Part shown: piece after piece, positions 36,675 through 45,582 of the stretch
Layout: each line of letters begins with the position of its first letter
How positions within the stretch are numbered: position 1 is the first letter of the stretch
Origin: JAPOXR01 sp965199765
GTDB taxonomy: Bacteria; Pseudomonadota; Alphaproteobacteria; Rhodobacterales; Rhodobacteraceae
Reading direction: 5' to 3'
DNA: 64,000 nt
NCBI GenBank assembly: GCA_965199765.1
Contig: CBDATC010000001.1
Coordinates: 558,001 to 622,000 of the forward strand
The notes under the pieces: generated by a model
What the model was told of the DNA's origin: nothing
The model's input: only the letters and a program-made list of their open reading frames with translations
Databases searched by the model: none
Translations under genes and position numbers: made by a program

Positions 36675-39600
36675 ATGATGGAATTTCGTAAAATTCTCAT
36701 CGCCAACCGGGGCGAGATCGCAATCCGCATCATGCGCGCCGCCAACGAACTGGGAAAGAATACTGTTGCAGTATTCGCAGAGCAAGACAAGCTCGGGCTG
36801 CACAGATTTAAGTCCGACGAGGCCTACCGGATCGGCGCGGATCTCGGCCCGGTCGCCGCCTACCTCTCGATCCCGGAAATCATCCGCGTGGCTAAAATGA
36901 GCGGGGCCGATGCCATCCATCCGGGCTACGGACTGCTATCAGAAAATCCTGAACTGGTTGAAGCCTGCGAAAAGAACGAAATCGCCTTCATCGGTCCGCA
37001 AGCCGGGACCATGCGATCACTGGGCGACAAAGCGTCAGCCCGGCGAATCGCGATTGCGGCTGGTGTGCCTGTGATCCCTGCAACAGACGTGCTGGGCAAC
37101 GACGTGAAGAAAGCACGAAGCGATGCAGCAAAAATCGGCTATCCGCTGATGCTCAAAGCCTGCTGGGGCGGCGGTGGACGCGGCATGCGGGTGATCCGCA
37201 GCCCTGATGAGCTGGAATCCAGAATTCTTGAAGGGCGGCGCGAAGCCGAAGCCGCTTTCGGCAACGGAGAGGGCTATCTGGAAAAAATGATCGCCCGTGC
37301 GCGTCATGTCGAAGTGCAGATTCTCGGAGACAAGTCGGGCGGGATGTTCCATCTGTTCGAACGGGACTGCACGGTGCAGCGTCGCAACCAGAAAATCGTC
37401 GAACGGGCGCCGGCCCCCTACCTTGATGATAAGCGCCGCCGGGAAATCTGCGGTTATGCCCTGCGCCTCTGCCAATATGTCAATTATGAAAGCGCCGGCA
37501 CGGTTGAGTTTCTAATGGATATCGACACCGGACGATTCCACTTCATCGAAGTTAACCCGCGCATTCAGGTCGAGCATACGGTTACCGAGCAGATCACCGG
37601 AATCGACATCGTGCAGGCACAGATCCGCATCGCTGAAGGCTGGAGCATTGAGAAAGCCACCGGCAAGTCATGCCAAGCGGATATCTCGATCAACGGTCAT
37701 GCGCTGCAGACCCGAATCACAACCGAAGATCCGCAGAACAACTTCACGCCCGATTACGGCCGCATCACGGCCTATCGGGAGGCGACCGGCATGGGGATAA
37801 GACTCGACGGCGGCACGGCATACACTGGCGGCATCATCACGCGTCACTATGATTCGCTGCTCACCAAGCTCACAGCTTGGGGTCCGACGCGCGAAATGGC
37901 GGTGGCGCGCATGGACCGCGCTCTGCGCGAGTTTCGAATCCGCGGTGTTTCGACCAATATCGCCTTTGTCGAAAATCTTCTTAAACATCCGAAGTTCCTG
38001 TCCGACAGCTGCACGACAAAATTCATCGACGAAACACCGGATCTGTTCAGCTTCCGGCCGCGCCGCGACCGCGGAACGAAGGTCCTCACCTATATCGCTG
38101 ACATCTCGGTCAATGGCCATCCGGAAACGATTGGGCGGCGGCGGCCGACCACCGGCGCCGCGCCGCAAACCCCTCCGCCGCTCGGCGAACCGGAGCCCGG
38201 TCTCCCCGCATTGCTTAATCAACACGGGCCGGAGGCCGTCGCTGAATGGATGCTGGCGCAGAAAAGACTTCTCATCACCGACACGACCATGCGCGATGCG
38301 CACCAGTCGCTGTTGGCCACGCGGATGCGTTCGATTGATATGGCGCGGGCGGCCCCGTCTTATAACGCCAACCTGCCGCAGTTATTCTCGGTTGAATGCT
38401 GGGGCGGAGCCACCTTTGATGTGGCTTACCGCTATCTGCAGGAATGTCCGTGGCAACGGCTGCGGGATATCCGCACCGGCATGCCCGGTTTGCTGACGCA
38501 AATGCTGCTGCGCGGTTCTAATGGCGTTGGCTACACCAATTATCCAGACAATGTGGTGCGGGAGTTCGTTCGCGAAGCGGCCAAGCAGATCGATATCTTT
38601 CGGGTTTTCGACAGTCTCAATTGGGTTGAAAACATGCGCACGGCGATCGACGCGGTGGCCGAATCGGGGCGCATTTGCGAGGCCGCCGTCTGCTACACGG
38701 GCGATATCATGAATCCCGACCGCGCCAAGTACGACCTAAAATATTATGTCGCGATGGCACAAGAGCTGCGTGATGCCGGAGCGCATATTCTTGGCATCAA
38801 AGACATGGCCGGCATTCTCAAACCGAACGCGGCGCGCCGGTTGGTGCGGGCATTGAAGGAAGAGATAGGACTGCCCATTCATCTACACACCCATGACACT
38901 GCGGGAATCGCCTGTGCGACGATTCTCGCCGCCTCAGACGAAGGAGTCGACGCCGTTGACTGCGCCATGGACGCGTTGTCGGGCAATACCAGTCAGGCAA
39001 CGCTGGGAACAATTGTTGAAGCGCTCCGCAACACACCGCGCGACACTCGACTTGACATCAATGCAGTGCGCAGCCTCAGCGACTATTGGGAACAGGTGCG
39101 GAAGCAGTACGCAGTTTTTGAATCGGGCCTTCAGGCACCGTCTTCCGAAGTCTATCTCCATGAAATGCCAGGTGGCCAATTCACCAATCTGAAGGCACAA
39201 GCGCGCGCGCTCGGTCTCGAAGAACGCTGGCATGAAATTGCTGAGACTTATGCTGAAGTGAACCAGATGTTCGGCGATATCGTCAAGGTCACGCCCTCCT
39301 CCAAAGTCGTCGGCGACATGGCTCTGGCCATGGTCAGTCAAAACCTGACCCGGGCAGAGGTCGAGGATCCTGACAGGGAGGTAGCGTTCCCGGACAGCGT
39401 CGTCGACATGATGCGCGGCGCTTTGGGTCAACCGCCAGGCGGCTTTCCCGATCAACTGGTGAAAAAGGCGATTAAGGGCGGCGATCCGATCACGCACAGG
39501 CCCGGTCGCGATGTCCCGCCTGTCGATCTTGAAGCGACCCGCTCTGACCTCATTGAACAGCTAGAAGGCAAATCGGTCGATGACGAAGACCTTCTCGGCT

Positions 39601-40112
39601 ATCTGATGTATCCGAAAGTCTTCCTCGATTACATGGGCCGCCACCGGATTTATGGCCCGGTGCGCGCGCTCCCCACCCGCACCTTTTTCTACGGCATGGA
39701 GCCCGGCGAGGAGATCTCAGTTGAGATCGACCCTGGCAAAACTCTCGAAATCCTCTTTCAGGCGGTGGGCGAAACCGACGACAAAGGCGAGGTGCGGGTG
39801 TTCTTTGAACTCAACGGCCAGCCGAGGGTCATTCGTGTTGCCGACAGGAAAGTCAAGGCCCAGGCCGACTCACGACCGAAAGCTGACCCGACCAACAGCA
39901 CCCATGTCGGTGCACCGATGCCGGGCGTGGTGGCCTCCATAGCGGTGCAGCCGGGCAATAGCATTAAACGGGGTGATCTCCTGCTGACCATCGAGGCGAT
40001 GAAAATGGAAACGGGAATTCACGCCGAGTGCGAGGCCACGGTGAAAACAGTGCATGTCCAGCCGGGAACGCAGATTGACGCCAAGGATCTGTTGGTGGAA
40101 TATGAAGGCTGA
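36675..40112 (+). CDS. pyc: Pyruvate carboxylase
   Basis: I start at ATG 36675 (MMEFRKILIANRGEIA), giving 1145 residues, the normal size of single-chain pyruvate carboxylase. The biotin carboxylase domain has KILIANRGEIAIRI, the ATP grasp with WGGGGRGMRV, and FIEVNPRIQVEHTVTE. The carboxyltransferase domain (about 530-800) has DTTMRDAHQSLLATRMRS, VECWGGATFDVAYR and the carbamylated lysine in ILGIKDMAGILKP. The C-terminal biotin domain has LLTIEAMKMETGIHAE, with biotin on the Lys between two Met. The enzyme refills oxaloacetate from pyruvate, using bicarbonate and ATP. It is transcribed alone. Confidence 0.97.
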   Translation: MMEFRKILIANRGEIAIRIMRAANELGKNTVAVFAEQDKLGLHRFKSDEAYRIGADLGPVAAYLSIPEIIRVAKMSGADAIHPGYGLLSENPELVEACEKNEIAFIGPQAGTMRSLGDKASARRIAIAAGVPVIPATDVLGNDVKKARSDAAKIGYPLMLKACWGGGGRGMRVIRSPDELESRILEGRREAEAAFGNGEGYLEKMIARARHVEVQILGDKSGGMFHLFERDCTVQRRNQKIVERAPAPYLDDKRRREICGYALRLCQYVNYESAGTVEFLMDIDTGRFHFIEVNPRIQVEHTVTEQITGIDIVQAQIRIAEGWSIEKATGKSCQADISINGHALQTRITTEDPQNNFTPDYGRITAYREATGMGIRLDGGTAYTGGIITRHYDSLLTKLTAWGPTREMAVARMDRALREFRIRGVSTNIAFVENLLKHPKFLSDSCTTKFIDETPDLFSFRPRRDRGTKVLTYIADISVNGHPETIGRRRPTTGAAPQTPPPLGEPEPGLPALLNQHGPEAVAEWMLAQKRLLITDTTMRDAHQSLLATRMRSIDMARAAPSYNANLPQLFSVECWGGATFDVAYRYLQECPWQRLRDIRTGMPGLLTQMLLRGSNGVGYTNYPDNVVREFVREAAKQIDIFRVFDSLNWVENMRTAIDAVAESGRICEAAVCYTGDIMNPDRAKYDLKYYVAMAQELRDAGAHILGIKDMAGILKPNAARRLVRALKEEIGLPIHLHTHDTAGIACATILAASDEGVDAVDCAMDALSGNTSQATLGTIVEALRNTPRDTRLDINAVRSLSDYWEQVRKQYAVFESGLQAPSSEVYLHEMPGGQFTNLKAQARALGLEERWHEIAETYAEVNQMFGDIVKVTPSSKVVGDMALAMVSQNLTRAEVEDPDREVAFPDSVVDMMRGALGQPPGGFPDQLVKKAIKGGDPITHRPGRDVPPVDLEATRSDLIEQLEGKSVDDEDLLGYLMYPKVFLDYMGRHRIYGPVRALPTRTFFYGMEPGEEISVEIDPGKTLEILFQAVGETDDKGEVRVFFELNGQPRVIRVADRKVKAQADSRPKADPTNSTHVGAPMPGVVASIAVQPGNSIKRGDLLLTIEAMKMETGIHAECEATVKTVHVQPGTQIDAKDLLVEYEG

Positions 40113-40337
40113 CGGACCCGACATGCATCCTCCTGCGGACCCTGCGACTGCGGCCAAGCCATGATTGTCAGCACAGGCTCTGAATCGGCTTCCAACAATC
40201 CTGCCTCCATCACCTGATGGTTTCATACTGCCGAATTTCACGGTGCAAAGTGCTCTCAATGCTTGAACTCGCGATCCATTGGCTCCATATAATGCACACC
40301 ACTATCGTTTAATTCTAACTGATCCCCATCGGAGGAT

Positions 40338-41063
40338 ATGATGAAAAGAGTTGAAACCATCAGGCGCGGTTTCTCTGGCGTCGACAGTGCGCTGATCGAC
40401 GAAGGGCTCCGTGCCCATATGAACAAAGTTTACGGCCTGATGTCGGCTGCGATGATGATCACGGGAGCCGTTGCATTCGGTGTCGGGACAAACCCTGTTC
40501 TGCTGAACGCAATTTTCGGCACCGCGCTGAGCTGGGTTGTGATGCTGGCGCCACTCGGTGTCGTATTCCTGCTGGCGGCGCGCATTAACAAAATGGCGCT
40601 CGCTACGGCGCAAATGGTGTTTTGGGGTTTTTCGGCTCTTATGGGTCTCTCAATCTCATATATATTCGCCGTATATACCGGCATGTCGATCGCTCAGGTC
40701 TTCTTGGTTACCGCAATCGCTTTCGCTGGACTGAGCCTTTATGGCTACACGACCAAGAAAGATCTCAGCGGCATGGGATCGTTCCTGATGATGGGGCTGA
40801 TCGGTATCATAGCCGCGGCAATCATCAATTTGTTCATCGCCTCTTCGGCCCTTGCTTTCGCAATTTCAGTCATCGGCGTTTTGGTTTTCGCCGGTCTGAC
40901 GGCATACGACACCCAGAACATCAAGAACACATACCTTCAGATGGCGCAGGCCGGCAACACCGAATGGCTCGGCAAATCCGCTATAATGGGAGCACTGAGT
41001 CTCTATCTGAATTTCCTCAATATGTTTTTGTTGCTGTTGCACCTGTTCGGTCAGCGCGAGTAA
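40338..41063 (+). CDS. Bax inhibitor-1 / YccA-family membrane protein
   Basis: A 241-residue protein with seven hydrophobic segments, preceded by CGGAGGATATG. It has the hallmark BI-1 motifs: AHMNKVYGLMSAAMMITG near the N-terminus, AFAGLSLYGYTTKKDLS in the middle, and LTAYDTQNIKN and LYLNFLNMFLLLL near the end. Bacterial members form pH-dependent calcium leaks or bind the FtsH protease; the actual role here is unknown. It is a single gene closed by a strong terminator. Confidence 0.92.
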   Translation: MMKRVETIRRGFSGVDSALIDEGLRAHMNKVYGLMSAAMMITGAVAFGVGTNPVLLNAIFGTALSWVVMLAPLGVVFLLAARINKMALATAQMVFWGFSALMGLSISYIFAVYTGMSIAQVFLVTAIAFAGLSLYGYTTKKDLSGMGSFLMMGLIGIIAAAIINLFIASSALAFAISVIGVLVFAGLTAYDTQNIKNTYLQMAQAGNTEWLGKSAIMGALSLYLNFLNMFLLLLHLFGQRE

Positions 41064-41086
41064 CACGAAAATTTATTCATCATTGG

Positions 41087-41115
41087 AAACGGCCGGATAA
41101 CCGGCCGTTTTTTTT
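41087..41115 (+). terminator. Intrinsic terminator of the BI-1 family gene
   Basis: Stem AAACGGCCGG, loop ATAA, CCGGCCGTTT and a run of T, 23 bases after the stop codon. The matching A-run on the left arm lengthens the stem. Confidence 0.95.
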
Positions 41116-41498
41116 GAGGTGGAATTGCAGACCTCGTTTCAGCGTTGCTGAAATCCTTGCCAAAGAATGTTGAATCTTTATCGCTGCACGGAATTAAAGG
41201 TAATTCGACGCACCGTGTCACACTCGCTGTCAATCCAGCGCCGGTCACCGGAACCTTATCTCCGCAACCTATAATATGCGGCGCCTTTCGGTTTCCGGCA
41301 CATTGACAATGCTTCTTGCATTGGGCTTTTTTTCAATTCCCTCTGCTAGAGCTGTTTGAATCTGTCTGCGAAGTCGGTGCGCACGGTTGCTGACGACTTC
41401 GTTTCAGTCAACATATCGTTACGGAATAACGCTTCTGCCTTCAGTCGGAAAAGCTTCGGCATCGTACTGAACCGACACCCCAAAGCAAGCGGTGAAAT
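41116..41498. other. Intergenic stretch containing an unpaired terminator
   Basis: Contains a second plus-strand intrinsic terminator-like hairpin (see 41307-41333) with no coding gene before it. Otherwise I see no gene. The right-hand part is the 3' flank of the leftward rpmG gene. Confidence 0.5.
41307..41333 (+). terminator. Intrinsic terminator without an upstream gene
   Basis: CAATGC, loop TTCTT, GCATTG, GGC, then seven T. About 190 bases separate it from the previous terminator and no frame lies between, so a short non-coding RNA could end here. The stem is only six bases, so it may also be chance. Confidence 0.45.
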
Positions 41499-41666
41499 CT
41501 ATTTGATTTTACCTTCTTTGTACTCGACATGCTTCCGGGCAACCGGGTCGTATTTCTTGATCGACATCTTGCCTGTCATGTTGCGCGTGTTCTTGCGCGT
41601 TACATAAAAGTGCCCGGTTCCAGCAGTCGAATTCAGTCGAATTTTGATTGTCGCCGGTTTTGCCAT
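41499..41666 (-). CDS. rpmG: 50S ribosomal protein L33
   Basis: A 55-residue frame from ATG 41666 to TAG 41499, reading MAKPATIKIRLNSTAGTGHF, then YVTRKNTRNM and KKYDPVARKHVEYKEGKIK. The sequence is an L33 of the type without zinc-binding cysteines, the usual alphaproteobacterial form. L33 binds near the ribosomal E site. It stands alone on the minus strand, downstream of the RNase P RNA gene by 122 bases; rpmG is commonly monocistronic in this class. Confidence 0.96.
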   Translation of the reverse strand: MAKPATIKIRLNSTAGTGHFYVTRKNTRNMTGKMSIKKYDPVARKHVEYKEGKIK

Positions 41667-41788
41667 GTGTAACTCTCCGCAACTCGGTTTACCCGCCCGG
41701 ACACTTTCGCTTTCGGTCCGAAACTCCTTATTTCACAATCTCTTGCAAGATGTCAATGCAAGATCAAAACCTTTGACCTTGGCTGTGC

Positions 41789-42154
41789 GCGGATGGCCTG
41801 TAAGCCGGATTCTGTCCAGAGGATTACTCCCCTTGGATGGCCATTCATCTGCCCGCCGCATTGCTGCGGCGATGTTGCTGCCTACCCGGTTCGTCACTTT
41901 CCGGACCAGAAATGCGGTTGCACCGCGCACGAACCCTATTCGGCATTGCTCCCGGTGGGGCTTGCCATGCCATTTCCGTTGCCGGAAACGCGGTGGGCCC
42001 TTACCCCACCGTTTCACCCTTACCCGATTGGGCGGTCTGTTCTCTGTGGCGCTTTCCCTCGAGTTACCCCGGCCGGGCGTTACCCGGCACCGTTGTCCTA
42101 ATGGAGTCCGGACTTTCCTCACAGAAATTTCCGTGCGGCCATCCAGCCATCCGC
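41789..42154 (-). ncRNA. rnpB: RNase P RNA, bacterial class A
   Basis: On the minus strand the sequence holds the near-universal GAGGAAAGTCCGGACTCC block at the 5' part (P4 and flank) and ACAGAATCCGGCTTACAGG at the 3' part, the two halves of the catalytic core. The ends pair through GCGGATGG and CCATCCGC, the P1 helix, which sets the limits at 42154 and 41789 and a length of about 366 bases. It is the ribozyme that matures tRNA 5' ends. Open frames across this region on either strand are not genes. Confidence 0.95.
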
Positions 42155-42187
42155 GAAAGCAAAATCTATTGGCTGCCCGTTTGCCGG

Positions 42188-42898
42188 TCAAGCGGTCCTC
42201 TTGCCAAAACGACTCGACAATTCCATTATGTCCGCCATGTCTTCCCCACATAACGGGCCATCTCTCCAAGGGGCAAATCGCATTCGAAAAGCCCTGAGCA
42301 GATGTTCAAATTTCGAATGCGCTTCCAAACCCGCGATCATTGGATAACCAAAATCAGCCGCTGCTTGGGTGAACATATTTCTGTCGGGGCGGCGGGGGCG
42401 GCGGGATTGTGGCCAAACCGAAAGCCCGTTCAGCGCAAGCCGTTTCCAATCAAAAGCGGGGCCGGGATCCAACTTGCGTCCAATAGCCAAATCGGAATGG
42501 GCGATCACTCCCTTCGGCGGAATTCGCCATCTGCTCATGATATCAGCCAGCAGAGTTTCAAGAGTTATCATCATCGGCTCGCTGAAGGGGCAGTTTCCAG
42601 GGTTGTCGAGTTCGATCCCGATCGACCGGGAATTAACATCGCTCTTGCCATCCCATTGTCCGGCGCCGGCGTGCCACGCTCTGTTACTTTCATCAACAAG
42701 TTGAAACACCCTGCCCGTTATGGAAATCAAATAGTGGGCCGACACTTCAAATTCAGGCGCGCATAACCTGTGGATCGCGGCCTCGGCGCTCTCCATCGCC
42801 GTATAGTGGAGCACAATAATTGAAGGCGTCGCTGAATCGCGCCGCCTGCCGAAATTCGGCGACGGACACCAATTGGCGTCCGTAAAGCCTTTGTTCAA
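42188..42898 (-). CDS. ampD: N-acetylmuramoyl-L-alanine amidase, AmpD family
   Basis: A 236-residue zinc amidase. Zinc and catalytic motifs are SIIVLHYTAM (first His), WHAGAGQWDGK, IGIELDNPGN and the third-ligand region VIAHSDLAIGRKLDPGPAFDW. No signal peptide is seen, so it should be cytoplasmic and recycle anhydromuropeptides by cutting the lactyl-peptide bond. The N-terminal NWCPSPNFGRR is also typical. Its start overlaps the stop of the lipoprotein gene upstream by four bases, making a translationally coupled pair. rnpB begins 33 bases downstream. Confidence 0.92.
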   Translation of the reverse strand: MNKGFTDANWCPSPNFGRRRDSATPSIIVLHYTAMESAEAAIHRLCAPEFEVSAHYLISITGRVFQLVDESNRAWHAGAGQWDGKSDVNSRSIGIELDNPGNCPFSEPMMITLETLLADIMSRWRIPPKGVIAHSDLAIGRKLDPGPAFDWKRLALNGLSVWPQSRRPRRPDRNMFTQAAADFGYPMIAGLEAHSKFEHLLRAFRMRFAPWRDGPLCGEDMADIMELSSRFGKRTA

Positions 42899-43773
42899 TT
42901 GAGCATGCTGCGATAAACAGCCGGGGTCCAGCCACAGGCAAAACCATCGCCATCCGGATCCAGCAATAACTTATCTTTGTCAGGACCGCCGGCGTCCAAA
43001 AATGCCTGCTGAGCTTCATAATCTCCACTGAAAGCAGCGCAGCGCTTCGGCAGTGTCCGCTTTGTTAAAATCGAGCCGAACCGGCTATAAATTTTACTTC
43101 CCACCTCATGCGTGGTGCTGAGCGCGTATTGGGCGACGCTCGCAGTGCCGATATTTTCAGGAATATCCTCTGGACGGTAGATTGTAAGATCGGCCTTCTG
43201 TGAACGAATGCGCTCAGCGTCCGACTCAACTGTTTCCCGTTCTGCAACGGCCTCAAAATCTTGCTCATCCGACAATAAGTCGTAACCGCGGTCTGTCCCC
43301 TGATCCCCAAGTCCAGCCAACATGGTTTCGGTGGATTCAGGATCATTCTGCGGCTGTGCCGATTCCTGGACAGTATCTGTCAGCGAAGACAGGGCTGGCG
43401 GAAGTTCTTCCTCATTGACAGTCTCGGCGACAATCGGCGCATCGTCCGTTAACAGCCGGGGTTGCGGGTCGGTCCGGAAACCATGCAGTTGTTCGTTATC
43501 CGGTGTTTCGGTTGACGCAGAACGCTCATTTAACATCAGGTCAACGGCTTCAAATAGCTCATCTTCAGATGCTATGCTTTCATTGGCAGCTACCGCAGTC
43601 GACGAAAGCGTGCTGACATGTTCACCCGCGTTTCCGATCTCGGGTTTAACAACAGCGGGGTTAACGCCGCCGGTTTCAATATGTCCTGCCTGCTGTTCTG
43701 GCGGGGCTTCGGTCGCGCATGCCGCTAACAATGCCAAAGCGGCTGCAGCGGCCAAATTTCCTTCTAGTCTCAT
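42895..43773 (-). CDS. Lipoprotein with C-terminal Excalibur-like calcium-binding motif
   Basis: A 292-residue protein. Residues 1-19 form a lipoprotein signal ending in the lipobox LLAAC (Cys 19). The mature region to about 200 is acidic, Glu/Thr/Ser-rich and likely disordered. The C-terminal 45 residues have RCAAFSGDYEAQQAFLDAGG and LLLDPDGDGFACGW, the DxDxDGxxC pattern with paired cysteines of Excalibur domains, which bind calcium outside the cytoplasm. It overlaps the ampD start by four bases and starts three bases after gatA, so it may join ampD in cell-wall function. The specific role is unknown. Confidence 0.8.
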   Translation of the reverse strand: MRLEGNLAAAAALALLAACATEAPPEQQAGHIETGGVNPAVVKPEIGNAGEHVSTLSSTAVAANESIASEDELFEAVDLMLNERSASTETPDNEQLHGFRTDPQPRLLTDDAPIVAETVNEEELPPALSSLTDTVQESAQPQNDPESTETMLAGLGDQGTDRGYDLLSDEQDFEAVAERETVESDAERIRSQKADLTIYRPEDIPENIGTASVAQYALSTTHEVGSKIYSRFGSILTKRTLPKRCAAFSGDYEAQQAFLDAGGPDKDKLLLDPDGDGFACGWTPAVYRSMLN

Positions 43774-43776
43774 TGT

Positions 43777-45282
43777 CTACCCTGTATTATGCTGCCACCA
43801 TTTGTTTGGTTTATCTTTGAAGTTCACCGCTGCCTCAAGTGCGGACGCGCAGTTCAGCAGTTCGCCTTCATGCCAAGGCCGACCGATCAATTGCAGCCCC
43901 AGTGGCAGACCATGCTCGTCTAAGCCTGCCGGAACCGAAATCGCCGGCAATCCAGCCAAATTGACAGTAACCGTAAAAACATCATTCAAATACTCTTTGA
44001 GTGGGTCGCTGTCTCCAAACTCGCCGACTCGAAAGGCCGAAGTTGGCGCGGTCGGTGTCAATATTGCATCAATTCCCGATGCAAAGGCAGATTCGAAGTC
44101 CTGCTTGATCAATGTGCGCACCCGCTGCGCTCTGCGATAATACGCTTCATAAAATCCTTGAGACAAAACGTAAGAGCCAATCATTATCCGGCGTTTGACC
44201 TCGGCCCCAAATCCTTCTGCTCGGGTATTCTCGTACATCTCGGTGATACCGTCGCCTTCGGCAAGCCGCGCCCGGTAACCATAGCGCACGCCGTCATAGC
44301 GCGCCAGATTCGACGATGCCTCAGCCGATGCGATCGCGTAATAGACCGCTAAAGCGAAGGAGGTGTGCGGAAGTGAAATTTCAACAATCTCAGCACCTGC
44401 TGCCTTCAGCATTTCGGTTCCGTTCTGCCAAGTCCTTTCAATCTCGCTTGGCATCCCGTCAATTCTGTACTCGCGGGGAATGCCTATTTTCTTACCGCGG
44501 ACATCACCGCGAACCGCCGACTCAAAATCCGGCGCTGTGCGCGGAGCGGATGTTGAATCCTTGGTGTCATGACCACTCATGGGCTGCAAAATTATCGCTG
44601 CATCCTTGACCGATTTCGCAAAAGGTCCGGCTTGATCCAAAGATGAGGCGAAAGCGATAATGCCCCATCGGGAACAGCGGCCGTATGTCGGCTTGATGCC
44701 GACAACTCCGCAAAAGGAAGCCGGTTGACGGATTGAACCGCCTGTATCTGTTCCAAGCGATGCCAGACAAAGGTCAGCTGCAACCGCCGCAGCCGAACCG
44801 CCCGACGATCCACCTGGTGAACGTTCGTCTTCCGTTTCCCGCGCCTTCCATGGATTAACCGCCGGGCCGTATATCGTATGCTCCGTTGACGAACCCATTG
44901 CGAATTCGTCCATATTCAGTTTCCCAAGCATAACCGCGCCAGCATCACGAAGTTTAGCGGTTACCGTTGATTCATAGCTCGGAGTAAATCCTTCAAGGAT
45001 TTGCGATGCCGCCTGCGTGACAACGCCTTCATTGCAATAGAGATCCTTGTAACCCACGGGAATCCCGCACATGGACGGAGCATCCTCTTCACGCAAACGC
45101 TTCTGCGCGCGCTTTGCGTTTTCCAAGGCCAGCTCCGCCGTTACAAGGCAGAAAGCGTTCAAATTCTCGGAAGATTGAATGGCTGTGAGGCAAGCCTCTG
45201 TCAATTCGAGCGCCGAAAAATCTCCCGTGCGCAAACCCTTGCGCGCTTGTGAGATCGTCAGCCGATTGAGTTCGCTGATCAT
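43777..45282 (-). CDS. gatA: Glutamyl-tRNA(Gln) amidotransferase subunit A
   Basis: A 501-residue amidase-signature protein. The catalytic Lys-cisSer-Ser triad is visible: Lys in VGYKDLYCNEG, and the serines in the stretch SPGGSSGGSAAAVAADLC with LGTDTGGSIRQPASFCG. It releases ammonia from glutamine and feeds it to GatB, which converts Glu-tRNA(Gln) or Asp-tRNA(Asn). Its start overlaps the gatC stop by four bases. gatB is not in the window, as often happens in alphaproteobacteria. Its stop is three bases before the lipoprotein gene start, so transcription probably continues into that gene and ampD. Confidence 0.96.
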   Translation of the reverse strand: MISELNRLTISQARKGLRTGDFSALELTEACLTAIQSSENLNAFCLVTAELALENAKRAQKRLREEDAPSMCGIPVGYKDLYCNEGVVTQAASQILEGFTPSYESTVTAKLRDAGAVMLGKLNMDEFAMGSSTEHTIYGPAVNPWKARETEDERSPGGSSGGSAAAVAADLCLASLGTDTGGSIRQPASFCGVVGIKPTYGRCSRWGIIAFASSLDQAGPFAKSVKDAAIILQPMSGHDTKDSTSAPRTAPDFESAVRGDVRGKKIGIPREYRIDGMPSEIERTWQNGTEMLKAAGAEIVEISLPHTSFALAVYYAIASAEASSNLARYDGVRYGYRARLAEGDGITEMYENTRAEGFGAEVKRRIMIGSYVLSQGFYEAYYRRAQRVRTLIKQDFESAFASGIDAILTPTAPTSAFRVGEFGDSDPLKEYLNDVFTVTVNLAGLPAISVPAGLDEHGLPLGLQLIGRPWHEGELLNCASALEAAVNFKDKPNKWWQHNTG

Positions 45283-45566
45283 TCCACAACTTTCGGAACT
45301 ACGAAGAATCCTTCGCGCGTTTCAGGCGCGTTGCCAAGAACCTTTTCTCTTGCACCGCCGGTTTCCACCTTATCTTGCCGACGATGAAGATGCATGGGCG
45401 AAACCGATGTCATTGGCTCTACGCCCTCTATATCCACATCCTTCAGCTGCTCCACCAACTCTATAATCGAAGAAAGCTCTTCGGAAATAGCCGGGAGTTC
45501 GTCTTCGCTGACACGGATTCGGGCGAGTAGCGCGGCCTTCCGAACCTCTTCCACATCTATAGTCAT
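45279..45566 (-). CDS. gatC: Glutamyl-tRNA(Gln) amidotransferase subunit C
   Basis: A 95-residue protein of standard GatC length. It begins MTIDVEEVRKAALLARIRVS, then has LSSIIELVEQLKDVDIEGVEP and ends TREGFFVVPKVVE, the stretch that wraps around GatA and GatB. It stabilises the transamidosome. It overlaps gatA by four bases. The ceramidase-like gene ends 16 bases upstream on the same strand and may belong to the transcript. Confidence 0.95.
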   Translation of the reverse strand: MTIDVEEVRKAALLARIRVSEDELPAISEELSSIIELVEQLKDVDIEGVEPMTSVSPMHLHRRQDKVETGGAREKVLGNAPETREGFFVVPKVVE

Positions 45567-45582
45567 GACCGGTTCTCCACTC

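Noticed and set aside
41644..42297. Open frames of 100-217 codons on both strands over 41.7-42.3 kb
   Set aside because: They run across the RNase P RNA, whose conserved core and P1 pairing explain the sequence.
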